From a bacterium (GTDB lineage Bacteria > SZUA-79 > Acidulodesulfobacterales > Acidulodesulfobacteraceae): 64,000 bases of DNA. The translations under genes were made by a program, and so were the position numbers. Of the stretch, positions 43,982 through 51,620 are shown piece by piece. The notes below the pieces were generated by a model that was not told the origin of the DNA, made no database searches, and saw only the letters and a program-made list of their open reading frames with translations. The stretch lies in the NCBI GenBank assembly GCA_021822485.1, contig JAKAQP010000003.1, positions 1 through 64,000 of the forward strand, written 5' to 3'. Numbering within the stretch: the first letter of the stretch is position 1; the number at the start of each line of letters is the position of its first letter.

Positions 43982-45880
43982 CTACTCAACGTAAATCAAA
44001 GTTTCGTCAGGATTTACGCTGTCCCCTTCTTTTATGTATATCTCTTTAACCGTTCCGTCTATGGGAGTATGTATTTCGTTTTCCATCTTCATCGCTTCTA
44101 CTATTAAAACCGTATCGCCGGCTTTAACCGTATCACCGGCTTTAACCATAACTTTAGTAATTCTTCCGGGCATAGGCGCATAAACGTCGCCTTCTCTTTT
44201 AGGCGAAGGTCTTTTTGACCTCGCTATGCTTTCGCCCACTATTTCGCCGCCGGCGCTTGGAACTATTTCGGTAAGAGATTCTATTACGACTTCTTCGAGG
44301 GTGCCGTCCACGTTTAAAAAGAATGGCCTTTTTTGATCTGATTTATGGCCGACTCCGGCAATTTTTATTTTATAACTTTCGCCGTGAACGGTAACGATAA
44401 ATTCGCTCGGAGCCAGTCCTCCGTCTTTTGCAAGAATATAAGAATCTGAAACTTCAGGCGTTATATTATTGCCTTCGGATAAATTTTTTAAAGCATCCGC
44501 ATCGGTGGGCTTTGAATAATCGGGAAGACTGCCTTCTTTTCTTGCTTTAAAAAATTCTAAAGCTATATTCGGAAATAATACGTAAGACAAGAAATCCTCT
44601 TCGCTTATATCGAACTCTTTTATATCTTTATATTCCTTCGACATTTCCGGTTCTAATAAATCTGCAGGCCTTACGGTTACAACTTCCTCGTTTCCCAGCA
44701 CCTTTTTCTGTATATCGGGATTAATTGCGGCGGGCGGTTTGCCGTAATAACCTTTTAGATAGTTTTTAGTTTCGCTAGTAACAACTTTATATTTTTCTCC
44801 CGTTATTACATTAAGAGCGGCTTGGGTTCCTACAATCTGCGAGGAAGGAGTTACTAACGGCGGATAACCGAAATCTTCCCTGACCTGAGGCACTTCATAA
44901 AGCACCTCTTCCATTTTATCGAGGGCATTCTGATCCTTAAGCTGGCTTGCCAAATTTGACATCATTCCGCCGGGAACCTGAGTAACGATAACATCGGTAT
45001 TAATATTTGTATATTCGCTTTCTAAAGAAGCGTATCTTTTCCTGATGATTCTAAAATAATCTGCAACTTCTTTTAGTTTTTCAAAATCAAGGTCGACGTC
45101 ATAACCCATCTCTAATAAAGTAAAAGCTATCGACTCGGTAGGAGGATGCGAAGTTCCGCAAGACATAGAAGATATTGCCGTATCTATAATATCCGCTCCC
45201 GCTTCTACTGCTTTAAGAAGCGACATTGAAGCAAAACCTATAGTGGAATGGGAATGAACGTGAATGGGCAGACTTATTTTTTTCTTTATCATAGATACCA
45301 AGTTATAAGCGTTTGCAGGAGAAAGCAATCCAGCCATATCTTTTATGCATATAGTGTCTGCGCCCATATTTTCAAGTTCGACTGCCATTTGGGTAAAAAG
45401 CTCGTTTGTATGAACGGGGCTAGTAGTATAGCATATTGTAGCTTCTACTATCTTTTTTTTCTTTTTTGCGACTTCTACCGCCTTTTTAATGTTTCTGAAA
45501 TCATTTAGGGAATCAAAAATTCTAAATACGTCTATACCGTTATCGGCGCTTAAAGAAACAAATCTTTCTACTACGTCGTCGGCATAATGCCTGTATCCTA
45601 CTAAATTTTGACCTCTTAAAAGCATCTGAAGCCTTGAATTTTTATAAGATTTCCTTAATCTTCTAAGCCTTTCCCACGGGTCCTCCTTTAAAAACCTTAG
45701 ACACGAATCAAAGGTTGCTCCTCCCCATACCTCAAGCGACCAGAATCCTATATTGTCCAAAACGTTAGCTATCCCAAGTATATCCGGCGTAATCATTCTT
45801 GTAGCTAAAAGAGACTGGTGCGCATCTCTTAAAACTGTTTCCATAACGCCTATTTTTCTTATGTAAGTTTTTTCTTCCAT
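43982..45880 (-). CDS. pycB: Pyruvate carboxylase subunit B / oxaloacetate decarboxylase alpha-type
   Basis: A 632-residue protein. An N-terminal carboxyltransferase TIM barrel (about 10-300: METVLRDAHQSLLATRM, WGGATFDSCLRFL, DSLNDFRN, HVHSHSTIGF) is followed by the PycA-type conserved domain and a C-terminal biotinyl domain with EAMKMENEIHTP. With PycA it would carboxylate pyruvate to oxaloacetate. No beta/gamma sodium-pump decarboxylase genes are adjacent, which favours carboxylase over decarboxylase. Confidence 0.9.
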   Translation of the reverse strand: MEEKTYIRKIGVMETVLRDAHQSLLATRMITPDILGIANVLDNIGFWSLEVWGGATFDSCLRFLKEDPWERLRRLRKSYKNSRLQMLLRGQNLVGYRHYADDVVERFVSLSADNGIDVFRIFDSLNDFRNIKKAVEVAKKKKKIVEATICYTTSPVHTNELFTQMAVELENMGADTICIKDMAGLLSPANAYNLVSMIKKKISLPIHVHSHSTIGFASMSLLKAVEAGADIIDTAISSMSCGTSHPPTESIAFTLLEMGYDVDLDFEKLKEVADYFRIIRKRYASLESEYTNINTDVIVTQVPGGMMSNLASQLKDQNALDKMEEVLYEVPQVREDFGYPPLVTPSSQIVGTQAALNVITGEKYKVVTSETKNYLKGYYGKPPAAINPDIQKKVLGNEEVVTVRPADLLEPEMSKEYKDIKEFDISEEDFLSYVLFPNIALEFFKARKEGSLPDYSKPTDADALKNLSEGNNITPEVSDSYILAKDGGLAPSEFIVTVHGESYKIKIAGVGHKSDQKRPFFLNVDGTLEEVVIESLTEIVPSAGGEIVGESIARSKRPSPKREGDVYAPMPGRITKVMVKAGDTVKAGDTVLIVEAMKMENEIHTPIDGTVKEIYIKEGDSVNPDETLIYVE

Positions 45881-45907
45881 ATATTAATACCTTCCTTTTA
45901 ATTTCAT

Positions 45908-47332
45908 TTAAATTCCGTAATAAGCCGCAATAGCAGCCGATATTGCAAGTATTCTGTCGAAAGGATCTTTCTGCAGTTTATAATCCCTTAAATAAAGTCT
46001 TTCGTCTATGAAGTGCGTATCGAAATTTCCTTTTAAAAAATCATCGTCCTGAACTATCCTTAGCTGAAAAGGTATAGTAGTTTTAACGCCTTTAATAACA
46101 TATTCGTCTAAAGCCCTCTGCGCTCTCCGCACGGTTTCTTCCCAGGTTCTGCCACTCACTGTAAGTTTTGCAATCATAGAATCATAAAAAGGCTGAATTA
46201 CGTAATCCTTATAAACCGCACCGTCTATTCTTACTCCAATTCCGCCCGGAGAATAATAAGCCGTGACTTTTCCTGTGCTCGGAACAAAATCTTTTCTGGG
46301 ATTTTCTGCGTTGATGCGGCATTCTATGGCATAACCCCTCATAGAAACGTCTTCCTGCTTAATGTCGAGTTCTTTGCCCATAGCTATCTGAATCTGTTCG
46401 CCGACTATATCGACTCCCGTAACTATTTCGGTGACGCTGTGCTCAACCTGTATTCTGGTGTTCATTTCCATAAAATAGTAATTACCGTTTTTATCGACGA
46501 TATATTCTATCGTTCCGGCATTGCGGTAGTTACAGGCTCGAGCGGCTTTTATAGACGATTCGCCCATTTTTCTGCGGGTTTCTTCGGTAAGTATAAGGGA
46601 CGGTGCTATTTCTATAAGTTTTTGATGCCTTCTCTGTATCGAACAGTCTCTTTCGCCGAGATGTATAATATTTTCATAATTATCCGCCAATATTTGAAAC
46701 TCGATATGGTGGGGTTTTTCTATATATTTTTCTATGAATACTTCCGGATTGCCGAACGCTTTTTCGGCCTCGGAACGAGATAAAGAAAAATTTTTAACAA
46801 GCTCGCCGTCGTTAAAACATATCCTTATTCCTTTTCCGCCGCCGCCCGCCGAAGCTTTTATCATTACCGGATAACCTATCTTGTTTGCTACGGCAACCGC
46901 CTCTTCTTCCGATTCTACGCCACCTTCGGATCCTTCGACTACCGGCACGCCTACAGACCTCATAAGCCTTTTTGATTCTATCTTATCTCCCATCATCGCT
47001 ATAGTTTTAGATGAAGGACCTATGAATATTACCCCTCGTTTTTCGCAAACTTCCGGAAATTTTGGATTTTCCGATAAAAATCCGTACCCGGGATGTATGG
47101 CATCTGCGCCTGTATTTATAGCTAAATCTACTATCCTGTTAATATTCAAATAACCCGATATAGGTCCAGGTCCGACTAAGTAAGCTTCATCCGCCTTTTT
47201 TACGTGAAGAGCCTGACCGTCTGCTTCCGAATAAATAGCAACGGTTTTAATTCCAAGCTCTTTGCAAGCCCTGATGATTCTGGAAGCGATTTCTCCCCTA
47301 TTGGCTATCAATACTTTTTTAAACTGTTTCAT
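45908..47332 (-). CDS. pycA: Pyruvate carboxylase subunit A (biotin carboxylase)
   Basis: A 474-residue ATP-grasp biotin carboxylase. Motifs: VLIANRGEIASRIIRACKELG, HPGYGFLSENP, KASAGGGGKGIRI, GERDCSIQRRHQKLIE, EMNTRIQVEHSVTE. Because pycB follows by 27 bases, it most likely serves pyruvate carboxylase; an AccC role in fatty-acid synthesis cannot be excluded. The C-terminus ends AISAAIAAYYGI, hydrophobic like archaeal/deltaproteobacterial PycA. Confidence 0.88.
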   Translation of the reverse strand: MKQFKKVLIANRGEIASRIIRACKELGIKTVAIYSEADGQALHVKKADEAYLVGPGPISGYLNINRIVDLAINTGADAIHPGYGFLSENPKFPEVCEKRGVIFIGPSSKTIAMMGDKIESKRLMRSVGVPVVEGSEGGVESEEEAVAVANKIGYPVMIKASAGGGGKGIRICFNDGELVKNFSLSRSEAEKAFGNPEVFIEKYIEKPHHIEFQILADNYENIIHLGERDCSIQRRHQKLIEIAPSLILTEETRRKMGESSIKAARACNYRNAGTIEYIVDKNGNYYFMEMNTRIQVEHSVTEIVTGVDIVGEQIQIAMGKELDIKQEDVSMRGYAIECRINAENPRKDFVPSTGKVTAYYSPGGIGVRIDGAVYKDYVIQPFYDSMIAKLTVSGRTWEETVRRAQRALDEYVIKGVKTTIPFQLRIVQDDDFLKGNFDTHFIDERLYLRDYKLQKDPFDRILAISAAIAAYYGI

Positions 47333-47467
47333 AGAATTTTTATAGACTTATCTTCTATATTAATTATCGAAATATTTTAATTAGAAAAACGATTAAGGCT
47401 GTATTCGCGGAAGCGGTTTGTATTATAAGAAATCAGTTAAATTTTTACAAACAGCGGTCGATGATTA

Positions 47468-47496
47468 ATTTTAAACCATTATTTTAAAAAAGTCAA
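47468..47496 (-). promoter_or_regulatory. Promoter of the pycA-pycB unit
   Basis: Minus-strand TTGACT (47491-47496), 17 bases, TAAAAT (47468-47473). The leader to pycA is about 130 bases and contains an inverted repeat GTTTGTA (47446-47452) / TACAAAC (47416-47422), loosely like a BirA box (TTGTAA...TTACAA) but not convincing. Confidence 0.6.
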
Positions 47497-47521
47497 ACTA
47501 ATTAGGGATTTAATATGTATT

Positions 47522-48277
47522 TTAGAGAATTTTACTGCCCTGCAAAATAGAACCGTTCAGTTCTTTTTTATAATTTCTCCAGAGAGGAATAAATTTATCC
47601 ATAATTTCTTTAAATCTTTTATTATGATTTATCTCGATAAGATGCGTCAGTTCATGAACTACAATGTATTCTATACAATAAACAGGTTTTTTAATCAGTT
47701 CTAAATTTATCCATATTCTTTTTGCTTTAATATTGCAGGTGCCCCATTTAGTCTTCATGCGTTTTATTCTTATCTCATTAGCAGAAACTCCCATTATTTC
47801 CTGCCATTTATTAAATATGCCGAAAAGTTCTTTTGCTAATTCTTCCCTCTGCCAGCGTAAAAAAACTTTTTTCTTTTCCTCTAAATCTGCATTTTTTTTT
47901 ACGTAAAAATCTATATTTTTATTATTATTTATAATTATATAAGGTTTTCCGCTATATTCGATAACGTTAAGCAAATATATTTCTCCTTTAAAATAATGGC
48001 CTTCTCCCGAAACATATTCCTTCGGAGTTTCCCTCGGCCGTTCTTTAAAGCTGTTTACGTGTTTTTCTATCCAGGGCAGTTTTGATATTATAAAAACGCG
48101 GACGGAACTGTCGTCCATTCTCTTGGGCGCCGAAACCCTTATCTTTCCGTCAGGCGGAAGAATGTTTAAATGAAGATTTTTAATATCTTTTTTTAAAACG
48201 GTTATATTAAAACCGCTTATTATTATTTCCGATTTTATAACGGTTTTATCGCGCTTTTTTTTAAAAAATTTAAACAT
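47522..48277 (-). CDS. YgjP-like M48-type metallopeptidase (DUF45)
   Basis: A 251-residue protein with the zinc motif VVHELTHLIEINHNKRFKEIMDKFIP near the C-terminus, the DUF45/YgjP pattern, plus KTKWGTCN, WINLELIKKP. Substrate unknown; members are often linked to restriction-modification or stand alone. No signal peptide. Convergent or divergent neighbours give no clue. Confidence 0.87.
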   Translation of the reverse strand: MFKFFKKKRDKTVIKSEIIISGFNITVLKKDIKNLHLNILPPDGKIRVSAPKRMDDSSVRVFIISKLPWIEKHVNSFKERPRETPKEYVSGEGHYFKGEIYLLNVIEYSGKPYIIINNNKNIDFYVKKNADLEEKKKVFLRWQREELAKELFGIFNKWQEIMGVSANEIRIKRMKTKWGTCNIKAKRIWINLELIKKPVYCIEYIVVHELTHLIEINHNKRFKEIMDKFIPLWRNYKKELNGSILQGSKIL

Positions 48278-48306
48278 AATATTTTAACATTTTTGGTCAG
48301 CATTTA

Positions 48307-48336
48307 TTTACATAAATTTTATATTTATTGTATAAT
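48307..48336 (+). promoter_or_regulatory. Promoter for the small membrane protein gene
   Basis: TTTACA (48307-48312), 18 bases, TATAAT (48331-48336), about 25 bases before the TTG start at 48363. Confidence 0.55.
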
Positions 48337-48362
48337 AAATCAAATAAAAAATAGGGGAAACT

Positions 48363-48902
48363 TTGAAAACAATTACTAGCAAATGGATTATATTAACACA
48401 AGCGTCCATAATTTCCATAGGAGTTATTTTTTTAATCTGCGCAGTTATATTTAACTTACCGGCGACAAACGACGAATCGCTTGTAGGACTTAAGGGAATA
48501 ATGTTTATGATATTATTTGTCATAAACACTTCGTCGCATTCTCTTTATACGAGCGAATTTTTTTACGTAAATAATAAATGTTCGGATAAAATCTGCGATT
48601 TAAATTTAAATTACGAAAACGAGAAATCAAACGTAAATAAGGAAGAAAAACGTTATAGAAAAAATTCGGCAGTTAGAAATATTTTCACTTTTAACATATT
48701 TATATTAAACAGCTCATATTTTTTAATTTTTTCAATTTTAATAAATATTTTACAGGCAACAGGAATAGCGGCGGCTAATAAAATTTTAATAATTCTTTCT
48801 TTTTATTCGTTTTTAATTTTTTTGGTAGTAGTTTCGATAAATTATCTGCTGTTTAACTATCTTCTGTATAATTCGCTCAAAAAAATAATAGACGAAGATT
48901 AA
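48363..48902 (+). CDS. Hypothetical four-helix membrane protein
   Basis: A 179-residue protein that I do not recognise. Hydrophobic segments at about 10-30, 42-62, 108-131 and 140-168 suggest four transmembrane helices with a charged, Asn/Glu/Lys-rich loop (about 70-105). The start is TTG at 48363, with AGGGG eight bases upstream and a promoter just before. It has its own promoter between two minus-strand genes, so it is likely expressed alone. Confidence 0.65.
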   Translation: MKTITSKWIILTQASIISIGVIFLICAVIFNLPATNDESLVGLKGIMFMILFVINTSSHSLYTSEFFYVNNKCSDKICDLNLNYENEKSNVNKEEKRYRKNSAVRNIFTFNIFILNSSYFLIFSILINILQATGIAAANKILIILSFYSFLIFLVVVSINYLLFNYLLYNSLKKIIDED

Positions 48903-48915
48903 ATTTAAAATTTAA

Positions 48916-50274
48916 CTAACGTAAAATTTCAACCAAATCTTCCGCCGCAGATAACTTTTCTTCTCTGGTTTTAAGATTTTTTAAGGTAAGTTTTTGTTCC
49001 GCGGCTTCTCTTTCGCCTATTATGGCTATATATTCTATTTTTTTCTTATCGGCGTATTTTATCTCTTTACCTATGTTCGGTTCGGACGAAACGCAAATTT
49101 CGGCGCTTATTCCTTTTGAACGGAGAAATTTGGCTGTTTTGTACGCAAAAGGCTTTTCTTTTTCAGTTAAATAAACTATATATAATTTTACGGGCGAAGA
49201 AACGGACTGAATGACGTCTGCATTTTTTTGGATTATGATGTCTATTATTCTTTCTACGCCGAACGATATTCCGCACGCGCCTTCGGGACGGGCGCCGTAA
49301 AGTTCTACGAGATTATCGTATCTGCCGCCTGCGGCAAAACTTCCTATGGCGAGGTCTTTCGATTTTATCTCGAAAATAGGACCTGTATAATATCCTAAAC
49401 CCCTGACTAAAAGCGGGTCGAATTTTATAACCTCGGCAGCGTCAGGGGTAGCTGCTACGCCGTTTCCAACTTTTCGCCCGTTTTCTATAACGGAATTAAG
49501 CTCTTCTATACCTTCGACGGCTCTTTGTTTAATGGATTCTTCTTTTATTTCTGCTATAAGGCGCTCTTTTAAAATAGATAATTTGTTAGCGTTCTCGGCT
49601 GCCGGGTCTAAATCGATAATGCGCATAAACGAACCATAATTTTCTTCGCTTATGCCGTTCTCTTTAAATTCTTTAATTACTCCCGCTTCTCCTATTTTCG
49701 CCGTTTTATCTAAAGCTCTCAGCGCCGCGTCTTTTTTGATTTCGTCTATGCCTGCGGCGTTAATAATACCGTCGAGTATTTTTCTGTTATTTATAATTAT
49801 TTCGTAATCTCCCATGCCTAATTTTTCAAGAGTAAAAACGGCTAAATCTATAAGTTCGCTCTCGACGTTCATGGAATATGAGCCGATTATATCGGCATCG
49901 GCCTGATAAAATTCCCTGTATCTTCCCGCCTGGGTATTTTCGTACCTGTAAACTTTGCCTATTATGTATCTTTTAAAAGGTTTTGTAAGCTTTTCTGCAT
50001 TAGTAGCGTAATACCGCCCTAAAGGAGAAGTAAATTCAAATCTTAACCCAAGTTTACGTTTTGCCTTATCTTCAAAAACATAAATTTCTTTTTCTACTTC
50101 GCTTCCGCATTTTCGGGAAAGAAGCTCGAAATATTCAAAAACGGGAGAATCTATTTCTACAAAACCGTAAAGGACAAAACATTCCCTTATGGTTTCGATA
50201 ACCTTTCTTCTTAAAATCATCTCTTCCGGAAGAAAATCCTTTGTTCCTTTAGGCGGCTGGACTAATTTGCTCAT
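48916..50274 (-). CDS. hisS: Histidyl-tRNA synthetase
   Basis: A 452-residue class II synthetase. Signatures: PPKGTKDFLPEEM, RFEFTSPLGRYYATN, FYQADADIIGS, VRGLGYYTGPIFEI and SFAAGGRYDNLV (histidine-A loop), and a C-terminal anticodon domain (KLYIVYLTEKEKPFAYKTAKFLRSKG). Length normal. Directly after the DsrE-like gene. Confidence 0.93.
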   Translation of the reverse strand: MSKLVQPPKGTKDFLPEEMILRRKVIETIRECFVLYGFVEIDSPVFEYFELLSRKCGSEVEKEIYVFEDKAKRKLGLRFEFTSPLGRYYATNAEKLTKPFKRYIIGKVYRYENTQAGRYREFYQADADIIGSYSMNVESELIDLAVFTLEKLGMGDYEIIINNRKILDGIINAAGIDEIKKDAALRALDKTAKIGEAGVIKEFKENGISEENYGSFMRIIDLDPAAENANKLSILKERLIAEIKEESIKQRAVEGIEELNSVIENGRKVGNGVAATPDAAEVIKFDPLLVRGLGYYTGPIFEIKSKDLAIGSFAAGGRYDNLVELYGARPEGACGISFGVERIIDIIIQKNADVIQSVSSPVKLYIVYLTEKEKPFAYKTAKFLRSKGISAEICVSSEPNIGKEIKYADKKKIEYIAIIGEREAAEQKLTLKNLKTREEKLSAAEDLVEILR

Positions 50275-50283
50275 ATCATCATA

Positions 50284-50613
50284 TTAAAGCGCTATATACA
50301 CGCACCCTTCCTTTGAAAGTTTTCCTATTTTTTCCACGCCTGCAGGCACTATTTTTGCGTAATCCGGTATGTCGCCGTCTTTGAGTTCAAACATATTCAT
50401 AGCGTTGCGGCAGACGTAAATATTTACTTTATCGTTCAAAACGGCTCTTAACTGCTCTTTAAGCTGGGAATGATGCAGGAGTGCGACTACCGCCGGACCT
50501 ATAGCTACCACGTTTATTTCTTCCGTTTCGCTTATAGCGCTTGTATTTTTAATGACGCTCATTAAAAGACCCGGGTTAATAGTTCCGTTTGAGACCTGAA
50601 TAACGTATTTCAT
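50284..50613 (-). CDS. DsrE/DsrF-like family protein
   Basis: A 109-residue protein of the DsrE/F sulfur-relay fold. It has a beta-alpha start (YVIQVSNG), a hydrophobic stretch VAIGPAVVALLH and Cys68 in IYVCRNAMNMF, the position of the reactive Cys in many DsrE-like proteins. Partners may include TusA-type carriers such as the Sec-TusA-like protein at 12877-13134. Function unproven. A good Shine-Dalgarno (AAGGAGG) precedes it. Confidence 0.75.
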   Translation of the reverse strand: MKYVIQVSNGTINPGLLMSVIKNTSAISETEEINVVAIGPAVVALLHHSQLKEQLRAVLNDKVNIYVCRNAMNMFELKDGDIPDYAKIVPAGVEKIGKLSKEGCVYIAL

Positions 50614-50633
50614 AATTTACCTCCTTTTTTAGT

Positions 50634-50658
50634 CGGGACAGGTTTAAAATCTGCCACC
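50634..50658. repeat. Possible diverged REP-like repeat
   Basis: GTCGGGACAGGTTTAAAATCTGCCACC in the tpiA-DsrE gap keeps the outer GGGACAG...CTGCCACC arms of the REP-like family with a changed centre. Weak similarity only. Confidence 0.35.
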
Positions 50659-50660
50659 TA

Positions 50661-51449
50661 TTAATTAATATTCGCTGAAAGCCTAAATATATTATAAAAA
50701 CTTTGCGGGTCTAAACTTGCTCCGCCTACCAAAACGCCGTCTATATGCGGCTTCTCCATAAGCTCTTTAATGTTTTTTTCGGTTACGCTGCCGCCGTATA
50801 TAACCCTTATTTCGTCTATAGAATAAACAGACTTCAAATAATCGTAAATAAAACCGTGCATAGCTTCGCCGTCTTCGGCTTTTATAGGCATTCCCGTGCC
50901 TATAGCCCATACCGGTTCATAGGCGACTATTAAAGATTTTATATCGGTTCCTTTAACATATTTAAGCGCATTCAAAAGCTGATTTTCAACAAATTTTTCC
51001 TGACCGTCGTTCTTTCTTATTTCTAAGTTTTCTCCTACGCATAATATAGGCGTCAGCCTTCCGTCTTTATAAACCGATTCTATTTTTTTACCTATTAATT
51101 CATCGCTTTCCTTCATTATGTTTCTTCTTTCGCTATGACCTATAATTGTATATTCGCATCCGCAAGATACCAGCATATCTATGGAAATCTCTCCGGTATA
51201 TGCGCCGCTTTTTTCAAAATAAACATTTTGAGACGATAGTTTTATAAAATCATTGCAAGTTTTAATGATTTTATAAGTTTCGGCAAGAGATGTAAAAGGC
51301 GGAGCAAATATAAGGTCGGAATCTAAACTGCTTAAATTAGAACTGCTTTTCAATCCGTTAATGAGGTCGAGAAAAACGGCAAAATATTTCTTAATATCTT
51401 CATCCGTTTTATTCATTTTAAAATTTGCCGCAATTATTTGCTTTCTCAT
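50661..51449 (-). CDS. tpiA: Triosephosphate isomerase
   Basis: A 262-residue TIM barrel. NFKMNKT, catalytic His in IIGHSERRN, Glu in AYEPVWAIGTG and the phosphate loop IRVIYGGSVTEKN with DGVLVGGASL. It interconverts the triose phosphates of glycolysis. Confidence 0.97.
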   Translation of the reverse strand: MRKQIIAANFKMNKTDEDIKKYFAVFLDLINGLKSSSNLSSLDSDLIFAPPFTSLAETYKIIKTCNDFIKLSSQNVYFEKSGAYTGEISIDMLVSCGCEYTIIGHSERRNIMKESDELIGKKIESVYKDGRLTPILCVGENLEIRKNDGQEKFVENQLLNALKYVKGTDIKSLIVAYEPVWAIGTGMPIKAEDGEAMHGFIYDYLKSVYSIDEIRVIYGGSVTEKNIKELMEKPHIDGVLVGGASLDPQSFYNIFRLSANIN

Positions 51450-51620
51450 AATATCCCCTAATAATATTATTAGATAGTTTAAATCATAAATTAATTGAAA
51501 TTACGGTTATAAAAAAATAGATCGTAGTTTCTTTATTAATCGGGATTAATTAGATTAATTAGAAAAGACTGCCCCGCTAATGTTCCGACAACTTCACATA
51601 TAATTATAGAATGATTTTGC

